Shown: positions 34,721 through 44,745 of the stretch, piece after piece
Layout of the letters: every line of letters begins with the position of its first letter
Numbering within the stretch: position 1 is the first letter of the stretch
From: Micavibrio sp.
GTDB lineage: Bacteria > Pseudomonadota > Alphaproteobacteria > Micavibrionales > UBA2020
Assembly: GCA_028283745.1 (NCBI GenBank)
Contig: JAPWJZ010000001.1
Span: 186,001 to 250,000 of the forward strand
DNA: 64,000 nt
Direction of reading: 5' to 3'
Notes under the pieces: model-generated
Told to the model about the DNA's origin: nothing
Seen by the model: only the letters and a program-made list of their open reading frames with translations
The model's database searches: none
Made by a program: the position numbers and the translations under genes

Positions 34721-36804
34721 CCGGACCGCAAATACTTAATCGCCGTATCACGCGCGAACAGGTACAGCAGCGTGCGCAGCGCCATGCCGCGCTGGCTGAG
34801 CATCTGCGGGTCGCGCTGGATGACAAGGCGCGCGTCATCATAGGCTGTGGCGATAAGGTCTCCGTGGAATTCCGCCTTCGCCAGCCTGAATTCCGGCAGG
34901 CCGCTCTGGCGGGTGCCCAGCATCTCGCCCGCGCCGCGCAGCTTTAAATCCTGCTCCGAAATATAAAAGCCATCTTCTGAATCGCGGATGGTGGCAAGGC
35001 GCGTGCGGGCAACTTCGCTCGCTTTCGCGCTGTACAGCAATATGCAGGTTGATTTGCCGGTGCCGCGGCCAATGCGCCCGCGCAGCTGGTGCAGCTGGGC
35101 CAGCCCGAAACGCTCGGCGTGTTCTATCACCATCACGGTGGCCTGCGGCACATCCACGCCAACCTCGATGACTGTGGTCGATACCAGAATATCGAGCAGC
35201 CCTTGCGAAAACGCCTCCATCACCGCGTCCTTGTCGGCGGGTTTCATGCGTCCGTGCAGCAGGCCGACGCGCGCGCCATAGTGCTGCTGTAAATGCAAAA
35301 AGCGTTCTTCCGCCGCGGCAAGGTCCAGCTTTTCGGATTCCTCCACCAGCGGGCAGACCCAGTAAATGCGCTCCCCCGTTTCAAGCTTGCGCTGCAGGGC
35401 ATCCGCCACTTCGCCCAGGCGCTCGTCGCTTACAAGGCGTGTGTCGATGGGCTGGCGGCCGGGCGGTTTTTCGTTCAGGCGGCTGACGTCCATGTCGCCA
35501 TATACCGTCAGCGTCAAGGTGCGCGGAATGGGCGTTGCGGTCATCACCAGCATATCGGCGGCGGCGCCTTTTTCCGACAGCTGCAGGCGTTGGTGCACGC
35601 CGAAGCGGTGCTGTTCATCAATAATCGCCAGCGCAAGATCGTTGAAAATAACGTCTTCCTGAAACAGCGCATGGGTGCCGATAACAATATTCGCGTCGCC
35701 ATTGGCGATTTGTTCAAGAATAGCCTTGCGCGATTTGCCCTTGTCGCGGCCCGTCAGGGTCACGGTTTTGAGGCCAATTTTGGCCGCAAGGGCGGAAATG
35801 TTGTGTTCATGCTGTCGCGCCAGTATTTCCGTCGGCGCCATAATGGCCGCCTGCGCGCCGGAGCCGATGGCGTGGACGAGCGCAAGGAAGGCGACCGCCG
35901 TCTTGCCGCTGCCAACATCCCCCTGCAGCAGGCGGTGCATGCGCGCGGGTTCCCGCATGTCGGCGCGAATTTCTTCAACCGCCTGTTTTTGCGCATGGGT
36001 CAGCTGGAAGGGGAAGGCGGCCAGCGCCTTTTCAAACAATTCATTATTGCCGGGCAGGGCGCGGCCCTTCAGCTGCTTCTGGTTCTGGCGCACCAGCGCC
36101 ATCGTCAGCTGGTTTGCCAGCAGTTCATCGTACGCCAAACGGCGGCGTGCGGGAGTGAGGGGGGATAAATCCGCCTCATCCGCTGGGTTATGCGCGGCCA
36201 GCAGTGATTGCTGCCATGTCTGCCAGCCTTCCCGCGCCTGATGCGCAGGGTCCAGCCATTCTTCCAGCACAGGCGCCCGCGCAATCGCCCCGCGCATAAT
36301 TTTAAGGCAGACTTTTTGCGTCAGTCCCGCTGTGAGGGGATAGACAGGTTCAATCGCCGGAATTTGGTCGCGCTGCGTTTCCGCCACAATATAATCGGGG
36401 TGCGGCATTTGCAGGTAGCCGCTGTAAAATTCCAGCCGCCCGCTGACAACGCGGGTATCGCCCACAGGCATGGTTTGTTCAAGGTAATCACCCTTGACGT
36501 TGAAGAAGGTAATATCAATCCAGCCCGTGCCGTCGGTCGCTTTTACGCGGTAGGGCAGGCCGTGGCGCTTGGGCGGGATATGTTCTTCGATGCGCAGCGT
36601 CAGGGTGGCCACGCGGTCCGGTTGCGCATCGCGCAGCGGCGGGCTGTAGCGGCGGTCAATGACACCGGCGGGCAGGTGCCACAGCAGGTCGGCCACCATG
36701 GGGCCGGCAATTTTCTCGAACAGCTTGGTCAGGCGCGGGCCCACGCCGCCCACGGTCTTGGTGGACTGGAACAGCGGGTCCAGGGCGAAGGGGCGCGTGG
36801 CCAA
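34717..36804 (-). CDS. recG: ATP-dependent DNA helicase RecG
   Basis: 695 residues. The N-terminal wedge/OB domain (about 60-150) is followed by helicase motifs: Walker A GDVGSGKT at 295-302, motif II IIDEQHRFGVHQR, motif III VMTATPIPRTL and the RecG-specific motifs near HGRMKPADKD and GRIGRGTGKS. It regresses stalled replication forks and processes Holliday junctions. It is near sdhE and mfd, an arrangement conserved in Alphaproteobacteria, with two membrane genes inserted between. Confidence 0.96.
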   Translation of the reverse strand: MATRPFALDPLFQSTKTVGGVGPRLTKLFEKIAGPMVADLLWHLPAGVIDRRYSPPLRDAQPDRVATLTLRIEEHIPPKRHGLPYRVKATDGTGWIDITFFNVKGDYLEQTMPVGDTRVVSGRLEFYSGYLQMPHPDYIVAETQRDQIPAIEPVYPLTAGLTQKVCLKIMRGAIARAPVLEEWLDPAHQAREGWQTWQQSLLAAHNPADEADLSPLTPARRRLAYDELLANQLTMALVRQNQKQLKGRALPGNNELFEKALAAFPFQLTHAQKQAVEEIRADMREPARMHRLLQGDVGSGKTAVAFLALVHAIGSGAQAAIMAPTEILARQHEHNISALAAKIGLKTVTLTGRDKGKSRKAILEQIANGDANIVIGTHALFQEDVIFNDLALAIIDEQHRFGVHQRLQLSEKGAAADMLVMTATPIPRTLTLTVYGDMDVSRLNEKPPGRQPIDTRLVSDERLGEVADALQRKLETGERIYWVCPLVEESEKLDLAAAEERFLHLQQHYGARVGLLHGRMKPADKDAVMEAFSQGLLDILVSTTVIEVGVDVPQATVMVIEHAERFGLAQLHQLRGRIGRGTGKSTCILLYSAKASEVARTRLATIRDSEDGFYISEQDLKLRGAGEMLGTRQSGLPEFRLAKAEFHGDLIATAYDDARLVIQRDPQMLSQRGMALRTLLYLFARDTAIKYLRSG

Positions 36805-36807
36805 ATG

Positions 36808-37746
36808 CTACCTCGTGCCGCGGATGTACTTGTTGTTGATGCGCATGGCCAGCGCGCCAATGCCAATCAGCAGCACGCCCGCAAGAATAAGGCCGATGGG
36901 GCCTGCAAGGTCGTTGCGGAAATGGTCGTACATGAAGTTGCCGATATAGCCGATCAACGCGCAGGTGCCGACCAGCAGCAGCGTGCCCGACCGCGCCACG
37001 ACGGACAGGAAAATCGTGCCGCAGCTCAAGGCCAGCAGCAGTGGTTCGAATGCCGTATTGTCCAGCTTGTCCCACGCGGTTGCGATGAACATGATGGATC
37101 CGACAAAATAAATCAGCCCCGCCAGTGCACGGTGCCGCGACTGCCCCAAACTCCAGCCGATGCAGACAAGCGAGAAGCCGATGACAAGCCCGATCTGATA
37201 GGCGGGCACGTGCAGCAGGTCAAACGCCACCGCGAAAAAACCCAGCGTGAAGTAAATGGTGGTAAAGGCCAGCGCCGTGCGCTGGCGGTTGTAGAAGGCA
37301 AGGCCCTGCTGCAACGCCATGGCAAAGTGCAGGAACAGCAGCCCATAGGCAGGGTCGCCGCCGTGGGAAAATTCCTTCAGCATGACCAGTATACCGCCGG
37401 ATTCAAGGCAGGCCGCCAGCAGGAAGATAGGTGTCGCCGCCCGCTCCAGCCGCGCATCGAAGCTGCAGACAAGGGCGAGGATGAAGGCGCTGAAGCCAAC
37501 CCCCAGCGTCAGCATAATGCGCCCGAGCGCGTCAATATGGTCCCACTGCATGCCGATGTAAATGGCAAAGCCGGAAATGACCAGAATGCCGCCGATGTAG
37601 CCGAACAGGCGGGCGATGATGCTGCTGGATTCAGCGGCCTTGAACTCCGGACCGTTCTTCAGCGCGGCGGCGATGTCATCAAGCTTCAGGTTATGGCGGC
37701 GGATGGCCGAAACGATTTCCGCCAGCGCATCTTCTTTTGCAGACAT
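36808..37746 (-). CDS. Multi-pass membrane protein (DUF2157-like)
   Basis: About 312 residues from the ATG at 37746; upstream open frame has poor composition and overlaps the next gene. The N-terminal soluble helix region (LAEIVSAIRRHNLKLDDIAAALKNG) is followed by about nine or ten membrane helices. The layout fits DUF2157-type predicted membrane proteins, function unknown. It forms a pair with the gene at 37748 (one base apart), so the two probably act together. Confidence 0.72.
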   Translation of the reverse strand: MSAKEDALAEIVSAIRRHNLKLDDIAAALKNGPEFKAAESSSIIARLFGYIGGILVISGFAIYIGMQWDHIDALGRIMLTLGVGFSAFILALVCSFDARLERAATPIFLLAACLESGGILVMLKEFSHGGDPAYGLLFLHFAMALQQGLAFYNRQRTALAFTTIYFTLGFFAVAFDLLHVPAYQIGLVIGFSLVCIGWSLGQSRHRALAGLIYFVGSIMFIATAWDKLDNTAFEPLLLALSCGTIFLSVVARSGTLLLVGTCALIGYIGNFMYDHFRNDLAGPIGLILAGVLLIGIGALAMRINNKYIRGTR

Positions 37747-37747
37747 T

Positions 37748-38377
37748 TTATTTCTTTCCGCTGTCGTTTCCGGTGGCCCAGCCAATGAACTCGATATTGT
37801 GGTAGTAGAAGGGCGCTGAATCGTTCGCGCGCAGTGGCACGCTGGAATTGCCTTTGCGCAGGCGCGGCTCGCTGTTGTAACGGCTGCCCATGAAGACATC
37901 GTTCACAAGGCCGCCGCTGCTGTAACCGTCATACGACAGGCTGTAACCGTCGGGAGACTCTTGCGTGGTGTCCAGCTTCATGCCTTTCGTCGCATCCACG
38001 GGCTCTTCCGTCGTGCCGGTCATCTTGTCCATATCGGCGGGGTAGGGGAAGGGCAGCTCGCGCACCTTGTGGCTGGCAGCCTCATAGACGTAGAGCTTTT
38101 TCCAAGCGTTATAGTTGTAACCGTTTTGCGCGGGCGGGGTTTTGGTATATTGCGCGCGCAGCTCGCCACCCTTCGCCACGGTCAGCTTCACGGCGATGGG
38201 GATTTGGTTATTGCCGTAGTTAGTATCGGCAATCGAAAAAACGAAATCGTACTTCGGCGGTTCGCCCGTCAGCGTCGGCATATTGGCCGCAACCATGAAC
38301 CCGACCATAAGTAGCACCGGCAATGCGATGCCAAGGACGAGGGCAAAATTATCCTTGATGAATTTGCTGGAAGACAT
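37748..38377 (-). CDS. Membrane-anchored protein paired with the DUF2157-like gene
   Basis: 209 residues: one N-terminal membrane helix (about 12-32, ALVLGIALPVLLMVGFMVAA), then an extracytoplasmic beta-rich domain with AVKLTVAKGGELRAQYTK and LYVYEAASHKVRELPFP. The arrangement recalls the small GDYXXLXY-type partners found beside DUF2157 genes, but that motif is not obvious here, so the link rests on context. Function unknown. Confidence 0.65.
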   Translation of the reverse strand: MSSSKFIKDNFALVLGIALPVLLMVGFMVAANMPTLTGEPPKYDFVFSIADTNYGNNQIPIAVKLTVAKGGELRAQYTKTPPAQNGYNYNAWKKLYVYEAASHKVRELPFPYPADMDKMTGTTEEPVDATKGMKLDTTQESPDGYSLSYDGYSSGGLVNDVFMGSRYNSEPRLRKGNSSVPLRANDSAPFYYHNIEFIGWATGNDSGKK

Positions 38378-38411
38378 ATGTTATCCCCTAAATTTAATGA
38401 ACAGGCAGACT

Positions 38412-38684
38412 ATGCACGAAATACCGGTCGAGGACAATATATCCATAAAGCGGAAGCAGCTGATCTTTCGCAGCTGGCACCGTGGCACGCGTGAAATTGA
38501 CCTGCTGCTGGGCCGCTTTGCCGATGCGCGGCTGCCGGGCTTTACCGAAGAACAGCTGCTGGAATATGACCGTTTCTTGAACAATAGCGACCCGGACATA
38601 TATAACTGGCTGACCCGGCAGGAACCGCTGCCCCCCGCTGAGGATAGCGAGGCGGTGCGGCTTTTATTGGCCTTTTATCCGTAA
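38412..38684 (+). CDS. sdhE: Succinate dehydrogenase assembly factor (SdhE/SDH5)
   Basis: 90 residues from the ATG at 38412 (AGGCAG upstream). The family hallmark RGTREID (RGxxE) is at about residues 26-32 within RSWHRGTREIDLLLGRFAD, followed by LPGFTEEQLLEYDRFLNNSDPDIYNWLT. It promotes covalent flavinylation of succinate dehydrogenase subunit A. It lies immediately before mfd, the usual alphaproteobacterial position. Confidence 0.93.
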   Translation: MHEIPVEDNISIKRKQLIFRSWHRGTREIDLLLGRFADARLPGFTEEQLLEYDRFLNNSDPDIYNWLTRQEPLPPAEDSEAVRLLLAFYP

Positions 38685-38732
38685 TAATGCTATTGAACGG
38701 CGCATAAAGCGTTAATGACAACAGGGACAACC

Positions 38733-41700
38733 ATGACCACGAGACGTCCCGCGGCACGCCCCGGCATTCCCGAACGGTACCCCCTTTTTGGCGTACCGGA
38801 GGGATACGATTCTGTTTTTCTGGCCGGTCTTGCCCGAAAATCACCGGAACCTGTGCTGCACATTACGACAGATGATTTGAAATTCGAGGAAATTTACGAG
38901 GCACTGCACTTCTTCGCGCCCGATGTTGAAGTCCTGCGCTTCCCCGCGTGGGATTGTTTGCCGTACGACCGTATCTCCCCGACGGCTGAAGTGGTGGGGG
39001 AGCGCTTGAAGGCGCTTTCACGTCTCATCAGCCGCAAGCCAGGCAAGCCGCTGGTGGTGCTGACCACCGTTGCCGCCGCAACGCAGCGGATGCCGCCGCA
39101 AGACCTTTTGCGCAATTCCGTCTTCACCGCGCGCAAGGGTGAAGATATAGACATGAAGCAGCTGCAGGCGTTTTTGGGGGCCAACGGCTACCACCGCACC
39201 GAAACAGTGCGGGAGGCGGGGGAATATGCCCTGCGCGGCGGCCTCATCGACATTTTCCCCTCCGGCTCTGCCGACCCGCTGCGCATCGACTGCTTCGGCG
39301 ATGAAATTGAAAATATCCGCGCCTTTGATGCGCTGACGCAGCGCACGACCGAAGACCGCAGCGACCTTGCGCTCTATCCCGTGTCGGAAGTGCTGCTGAC
39401 GGAAGACGCCATCAACCGCTTCCGCACGCGCTACCGCGAACTGTTCGGCGCGGTGAAGGATGACGACCCGCTTTATGCCTCCATCAGCGAAGGCCGCAAG
39501 CATGCGGGCATGGAACACTGGCTGCCGCTGTACTACGACCACCTTGAAACCATTTTCGATTATGTGCCGGATGCCCGCGTGACGCTGGATTACCAGGCGG
39601 AGCAGGCACGGGAAGGGCGCTTCCAGCAGATTGACGACCTGTTCAGCGCGCGACGCGTCATGATGCAGGCGGAAGCGAATACTCCGCGCAGCAAAAAGAA
39701 CAAGTCTGAAGCCACGCATTCCATCTCCTACCGCGCCGTGCCGATGGAGCTGTTGTACCTGCCGGTTGAAGAATGGCGGGAAAGGTTGCAGCACCACGAA
39801 ACGGTGGACCTGACCCCCTTCGCCCCGGCACCGGGCCAGAAGGACGCCGGCGCCCGCAAGGCCCGCGACTTCGGCGACATTCGCACCCAGCACGCAGCCG
39901 AGCTATACAGCCACATCCGCGATTACGTGGAGCGTCTGACGCGGTCCGGCAAAAAAGTTTTACTGGCGGCCTACAGCAACGGTTCCCGCGACCGGCTCAA
40001 GACTATTCTGGAGCAGCAGGGGCTGCATAAAATGGAAGTCGTGGAAAAGGGCAATACGCAAGCGCAGCTTGCCATTACCGTCCTTGGGCTTGCGCACGGG
40101 TTTGAAACCGCCGAAACTGCGGTGCTGACCGAGCAGGATATGCTGGGCGACCGCCTGACGCGCATTACCAAAAAGAAAAAGAAAAGCGACGCGTTTATTT
40201 TTGAAATCAGCCAGCTGCACGAGGGCGATTACGTCGTTCACGACGAACATGGCGTCGGCCAGTTCGAGAAGCTGGAAACGCTGGTGGTGGACGGAGTGCC
40301 GCACGACTGCCTGAAGCTGGTCTATGCCGGCGGCGATAAATTGTTCGTGCCGGTTGAAAACCTCGATGTGCTGTCGCGCTATGGCGCTGCCGAAAACGGC
40401 GCCGTGCTGGATAAGCTGGGCGGTTCCGCATGGCAGGCCCGCAAGGCCCGCGTCAAGCGCGACCTGCTGGCACTTGCCAATGAACTGCTGAAGGTTGCCG
40501 CCATGCGCGTGCTGCGCCAGACGGAACCGATTACGGTGACGGACGGCAGCTACGAAAAATTCGCCGCCGGCTTCCCGTACCCCGAAACGGAAGACCAGGC
40601 GAAAGCCATTGTTGATGTGCTGGAAGACCTTGATAACGACCAGGCCATGGACCGCCTTGTATGCGGCGACGTGGGCTTTGGCAAAACCGAAGTTGCCATG
40701 CGCGCCGCCGCCATTACGGCGCTTGCGGGGTTTCAGGTTGCCGTCATCGCCCCCACAACGCTGCTGGCGCGCCAGCACTACCAGAACTTCGCGCGCCGCT
40801 TCCACGGCTTCCCCGTGCGGGTTGCATGGCTGTCCCGCTTCGTGACGGGCAAGGAAGCGGACCAGGTTAAAAAGGGTATCGAGAACGGGGATGTAAATAT
40901 CATCGTCGGCACCCATTCGCTGCTGGCGGAATCGATCAAGTTCAACAACCTTGCGCTGCTGGTGATTGACGAGGAACAAAAATTCGGCGTGAAGCAGAAG
41001 GAACGCATTAAGAACGTCAAGGACAACGTGCATGTTTTGACGCTGACCGCAACGCCCATTCCGCGCACGCTGCAAATGGCGCTGTCGGGCGTGCGGGAGC
41101 TGAGCCTGATTACCACGGCGCCGATGGACCGTCTTGCCGTCAAAACCTTCGTGCTGCCCTATGACCCTGTCGTCATTCGCGATGCGCTGATGCGGGAGCA
41201 CTTCCGCGGCGGCCAGTCCTTCTACGTCTGCCCGCGCATTTCAGACCTTGAGGAACTGCAGGAAAATTTAAAGACGCTGGTGCCGGAACTGCGTGTTGTG
41301 GTGGCCCACGGCCAAATGACGCCGGACGAGCTGGAAGAAAAAATGTCCGCCTTCTATGAAGGTGCGTTTGACGTACTGCTGTCCACCAACATCGTCGAAT
41401 CCGGCCTTGATATTCCGAACGCGAATACGCTGGTGCTGCACCGCGCCGAAATGTTCGGCCTGTCGCAGCTGTACCAGCTGCGCGGGCGCATCGGCCGCGC
41501 CAAGCAGCGGGCCTATGCCTATCTGACGTTCGCGGCGCAAAAGAAGCTGACCAAGTCGGCGGAGCAGCGTCTGCACGCCATCGAGCAGCTCGACAGCCTT
41601 GGCGCGGGCTTCCAGCTGGCCAGCCACGACCTTGATATTCGCGGCGCGGGCAACCTGCTGGGCGAAGAACAAACCGGGCATATCCGCGAAATCGGCGTGG

Positions 41701-42224
41701 AGCTGTACCAGCAGATGCTGGAAGAAGCTGTTGCCGCCGCCCGCGACGGCCTCAAGGAAATGCCGTCGCAGGAGCATTGGTCGCCGGTCATCAACCTTGG
41801 CATGGCCGTGGTTATTCCGGAGGCGTATATCCCTGACCTGAATTTGCGCCTGTCCATCTACCGCCGTATTGCCGGGCTTGAGGACAGGGCGGAGATTGAA
41901 AGCTTCGCCGCCGAACTGATCGACCGTTTCGGCCCGCTGCCGAAAGATGTTGAAAACCTGCTTGATCTTGTCGAAATCAAGCAGCTCTGCCGCACCGCAG
42001 GGGTCGAACGCGTGGATGCGGGGCCGAAGGGGGCTGTTATTTCCTTCCACGGCTCCAACCGCATCAACCTGCAAAAGCTGGTTAAATACATCCAGCAGCA
42101 GACCGGCACCGCCAAAATCCGTCCTGAGGACCAGAAGCTGGTCTTCATGCGCGGCTGGGATGACATGCCGGTGCGCGTCCGCGGCATTCACAAAATCCTC
42201 AAAGAGCTGGCCGCTTTGGTCTAA
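38733..42224 (+). CDS. mfd: Transcription-repair coupling factor
   Basis: About 1163 residues from the ATG at 38733, preferred over 38715 because AGGGA lies five bases upstream. The UvrB-like N-terminal module (YDSVFLAGLARKSPEPVLHI, LRFPAWDCLPYDRISPT) is followed by the RNA polymerase-interacting domain (GDYVVHDEHGVGQFEKLETL) and the RecG-like helicase: Walker A GDVGFGKTEVAMRA, IDEEQKFGVKQKE, TATPIPRTLQMAL and LRGRIGRAKQRAYAYLT. A C-terminal TRCF domain ends the protein. It removes stalled polymerase and recruits UvrA. Confidence 0.97.
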   Translation: MTTRRPAARPGIPERYPLFGVPEGYDSVFLAGLARKSPEPVLHITTDDLKFEEIYEALHFFAPDVEVLRFPAWDCLPYDRISPTAEVVGERLKALSRLISRKPGKPLVVLTTVAAATQRMPPQDLLRNSVFTARKGEDIDMKQLQAFLGANGYHRTETVREAGEYALRGGLIDIFPSGSADPLRIDCFGDEIENIRAFDALTQRTTEDRSDLALYPVSEVLLTEDAINRFRTRYRELFGAVKDDDPLYASISEGRKHAGMEHWLPLYYDHLETIFDYVPDARVTLDYQAEQAREGRFQQIDDLFSARRVMMQAEANTPRSKKNKSEATHSISYRAVPMELLYLPVEEWRERLQHHETVDLTPFAPAPGQKDAGARKARDFGDIRTQHAAELYSHIRDYVERLTRSGKKVLLAAYSNGSRDRLKTILEQQGLHKMEVVEKGNTQAQLAITVLGLAHGFETAETAVLTEQDMLGDRLTRITKKKKKSDAFIFEISQLHEGDYVVHDEHGVGQFEKLETLVVDGVPHDCLKLVYAGGDKLFVPVENLDVLSRYGAAENGAVLDKLGGSAWQARKARVKRDLLALANELLKVAAMRVLRQTEPITVTDGSYEKFAAGFPYPETEDQAKAIVDVLEDLDNDQAMDRLVCGDVGFGKTEVAMRAAAITALAGFQVAVIAPTTLLARQHYQNFARRFHGFPVRVAWLSRFVTGKEADQVKKGIENGDVNIIVGTHSLLAESIKFNNLALLVIDEEQKFGVKQKERIKNVKDNVHVLTLTATPIPRTLQMALSGVRELSLITTAPMDRLAVKTFVLPYDPVVIRDALMREHFRGGQSFYVCPRISDLEELQENLKTLVPELRVVVAHGQMTPDELEEKMSAFYEGAFDVLLSTNIVESGLDIPNANTLVLHRAEMFGLSQLYQLRGRIGRAKQRAYAYLTFAAQKKLTKSAEQRLHAIEQLDSLGAGFQLASHDLDIRGAGNLLGEEQTGHIREIGVELYQQMLEEAVAAARDGLKEMPSQEHWSPVINLGMAVVIPEAYIPDLNLRLSIYRRIAGLEDRAEIESFAAELIDRFGPLPKDVENLLDLVEIKQLCRTAGVERVDAGPKGAVISFHGSNRINLQKLVKYIQQQTGTAKIRPEDQKLVFMRGWDDMPVRVRGIHKILKELAALV

Positions 42225-42298
42225 ATGTCTGGTTTAAAGGCGATTTTGCCTTTTGCGGCGGTTTGTGCCATGCTGGCCTCAGCAAAAGGAGTACTGCC

Positions 42299-42709
42299 AT
42301 GAGCCGTGAATATGCGATGTCGCGCGTGAGAGACGCCCTTGAAAAGGCGGATGGCAACCACATGAAGGCCCAGCGCCTGCTGCTGGCCATGATCGAGAAG
42401 GACCAGACCCTTCTTATCGGCCTTGTCGCGCCGCACCTGCAAAGCATCATCACCCATGCCATTACCCATGCCGACAAGCCGGACGGGGCCAAGAAATCCG
42501 CCATGCGGCCCAAAAAGCTCTCGGTCTCGGAACGCGATACCGGAGAATTCGGGCGTGAGCTGCTGCAGTCGCTGAAAGGCGGCCGCCCTGAGTTCGGGCA
42601 GGCGGAGGAGCGCGGAGCCGTCACACGGCCCGGCCAGGCCTCGCAAAAGCACATCGACACCATGCGCGCCCTTGCCGCCAAGTCGAAGACGCCGCCGAAG
42701 AAGAAGTAA
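42299..42709 (+). CDS. Hypothetical helical protein downstream of mfd
   Basis: 136 residues from the ATG at 42299, with a strong AAAGGAG upstream. The first 60 residues are helical (MSRVRDALEKADGNHMKAQRLLLAMIEKDQTLLIGLVAPHL) and resemble small conserved alphaproteobacterial proteins; the rest is polar, basic and probably disordered, ending in KTPPKKK. No known function. It is followed by a strong terminator and may be co-transcribed with mfd. Confidence 0.75.
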   Translation: MSREYAMSRVRDALEKADGNHMKAQRLLLAMIEKDQTLLIGLVAPHLQSIITHAITHADKPDGAKKSAMRPKKLSVSERDTGEFGRELLQSLKGGRPEFGQAEERGAVTRPGQASQKHIDTMRALAAKSKTPPKKK

Positions 42710-42731
42710 CAGCCCAAAACGGAACAAAAAT

Positions 42732-42766
42732 AAAACGCCGCCCGCTTTTAAAGCCGGCGGCGTTTT
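42732..42766. terminator. Bidirectional intrinsic terminator
   Basis: An 11-bp stem, AAAACGCCGCC with GGCGGCGTTTT, between convergent genes ending at 42709 and 42791. Confidence 0.88.
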
Positions 42767-42790
42767 GTATGGCGGCAGCCTTCAGGCGGC

Positions 42791-43711
42791 TTAACCTTTA
42801 TTAACGACCTTGACGTGGCCGGCATCCCACGGGCCGGGCCAGGCCTCGGCCTTGCCGTGGCGCACGTTGCGGATGGCCAGCAGGGGGATGTCGCGGGAGT
42901 ACAGCACCTTGCCGTCGCCCTCGGCTGTGCCGTGGACGGGCAGGTCGCTGAAAACGCCGGTATGGCCAAAAACTTCCTCGGAGGGGATGTAAACAGCGGC
43001 GCCGCTATGGCAGGCATCCCGCTTCTTGCCGTCCTTCAGGGGGCCGGCAATGTTGCCGACGACGGCAACGGCGGTCATCTGCTCCACCGCGCGGGCGCGG
43101 GCGCAGTTAAAGACTCGGTAATAGCCCGCCGGTTTTCCGGTCATGGAGGGCACCAGCAGCAGGTCGATGTCCTGCTGGGCGAGGTGGTGGGACAGGGCGG
43201 GCATCTCGACGTCAAGGCAGATGACCAGCGACAGGCGGAAGCCCCGCCACTCGAAGACCTTCACAGAGTCGCCCGTCTCGAAAACCCAGCCGCCGACCGG
43301 GTCTTTTTCCGACGGGGTCATGACCAGTTTGTCGTGGAAGACGGGGGCGCGGTCGGGGAAGAACATCCAGGCGCGGTTGCGGCACTGGCCGGTGGTTTCG
43401 TGGCGCCAGCTGGTGGAGCCTGCGACCAGCGCAACGCCGGTTTTTTGCGATATTTCCTGCAATTTCGGCCATATTAGCGCGGCGGTGTCCGCCATCCAGC
43501 CGGTCTCTTCGGAAAGTTGCAGGCCTTCGGGCGCGAAGAACATCCAGTGCTCGGCAAGGTGTTCGGGCATCAGCAGGATGTCGGCTTTTTCGGCGGCGGC
43601 GGCCTCCATATGGCGCTGCACCATGGCCACCCAGTCGTCGGCATTTTGCAGCGGACGGGCGAAGTTGAGCGCCCAGTGCGCGACGGTCAGGCTGTCTTTT
43701 TGGGTGGTCAT
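42791..43711 (-). CDS. Carbon-nitrogen hydrolase (nitrilase superfamily)
   Basis: 306 residues with the full catalytic triad: Glu50 (LLMPEH), Lys128 (VFHDKLVMTPSEK) and Cys165 (LVICLDVEMP). The superfamily cleaves nonpeptide C-N bonds in amides, nitriles and N-carbamoyl compounds. The motif context is of the general amidase/omega-amidase-like branch and substrate cannot be assigned. The gene stands alone, followed by a terminator. Confidence 0.88.
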   Translation of the reverse strand: MTTQKDSLTVAHWALNFARPLQNADDWVAMVQRHMEAAAAEKADILLMPEHLAEHWMFFAPEGLQLSEETGWMADTAALIWPKLQEISQKTGVALVAGSTSWRHETTGQCRNRAWMFFPDRAPVFHDKLVMTPSEKDPVGGWVFETGDSVKVFEWRGFRLSLVICLDVEMPALSHHLAQQDIDLLLVPSMTGKPAGYYRVFNCARARAVEQMTAVAVVGNIAGPLKDGKKRDACHSGAAVYIPSEEVFGHTGVFSDLPVHGTAEGDGKVLYSRDIPLLAIRNVRHGKAEAWPGPWDAGHVKVVNKG

Positions 43712-43779
43712 TTCGCTCTCCTCAGGTCCCGCAGAATTGCCACGCGGGGAAAAAAATTTGGCTCGGGATACGAATTTAC

Positions 43780-43807
43780 TTGATTCTGTCTGCAGATGTA
43801 ATAATAA
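43780..43807 (+). promoter_or_regulatory. Possible promoter for the GNAT gene
   Basis: TTGATT, a 16-base spacer and TAATAA, about 110 bases ahead of the ATG at 43916. Only moderate agreement with consensus. Confidence 0.3.
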
Positions 43808-43915
43808 ACGAATTAATCAGAAAATGTTGCGATGAGCAGATGATTGCTGGAGGGTGGGCCGTCAAGGGTACCGCCATGGATGTTTTGCCAATTCGACTCA
43901 TGAGGAGATTGAAGG

Positions 43916-44731
43916 ATGGTGTTACAGATCGCCAACATTACCAAGGAAACCCCCCAGCTCATGCACCTGCTGGAGGAAGCCTATAACGATATTTACCTGC
44001 CGGCCTTCCCGATCGACGACGAGCGCGAAAGCCTCGACAAGTTCAAGCGCGCCATCAACGGCGACTTTGACAAGGTGAAGGTTGTCATCAACATCCTCGG
44101 GGAAAACCTCGAGGACCCGAAGAACTACGTCATCAAGGGCATGAGCGTCGGCTATTACTACGAAGGCCAGAACGTGGGCCTGCTGGCCTATAACGCCATT
44201 TCGCCGAAACACCGCGAAAAGGGCCTTGGCAAGCTGATGGTGGACAGCCGCATTTCGTCCATGCAGCAAATGGCCCGCGACAATGGCCATGCGGAGCTGG
44301 GCGGCGTGTTTATCGAGGTTAACGACCCCTTCAAGGTGTCGCCGGACATGGACAGCATGGACCCGTCCAAGCGCGTGACCATTTTCAAGGAATGGGGCGC
44401 CAAGCAGGTGCCGATCGACTACACCCAGCCGCCCGTGTCGGCGGATGGCTATTATTGCGATTCGCTGCTGCTCATGAACTACCCCGTCGAAGGCAAATAT
44501 GCCGACAAGGGCACCATTGAAAACTTCCTGCGCGCCATCTACCGCGACTACCGCACCGAAAAGGTTGCCAGCGCCGGCGGCGACGTGACAACACGTGTCA
44601 TCCGCGCGGAAGACGACTATTACTTCCAGAAGATGAAAAAGCAGCTGGACGGCGCCGCCGTTGACAGCAAAGCGGAATGCAAAATTCCCGGCTACAAAAT
44701 CGGCGTGCCGAAGTTCATGTTCTTTGGTTAA
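43916..44731 (+). CDS. GNAT-like acetyltransferase with C-terminal extension
   Basis: 271 residues. The N-terminal half is a GNAT domain: LLEEAYNDIYLPAFP, then YYYEGQNVGLLAYNAISPKHREKGLGKLMVDSRISSM holds motif A with the acetyl-CoA loop REKGLG. The C-terminal half (VPIDYTQPPVSADGYYCDSLLLM) is an extension seen in a larger GNAT subgroup. Substrate unknown. GAGGAG lies about ten bases before the ATG. Confidence 0.8.
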   Translation: MVLQIANITKETPQLMHLLEEAYNDIYLPAFPIDDERESLDKFKRAINGDFDKVKVVINILGENLEDPKNYVIKGMSVGYYYEGQNVGLLAYNAISPKHREKGLGKLMVDSRISSMQQMARDNGHAELGGVFIEVNDPFKVSPDMDSMDPSKRVTIFKEWGAKQVPIDYTQPPVSADGYYCDSLLLMNYPVEGKYADKGTIENFLRAIYRDYRTEKVASAGGDVTTRVIRAEDDYYFQKMKKQLDGAAVDSKAECKIPGYKIGVPKFMFFG

Positions 44732-44745
44732 GACTGACGGAAATA

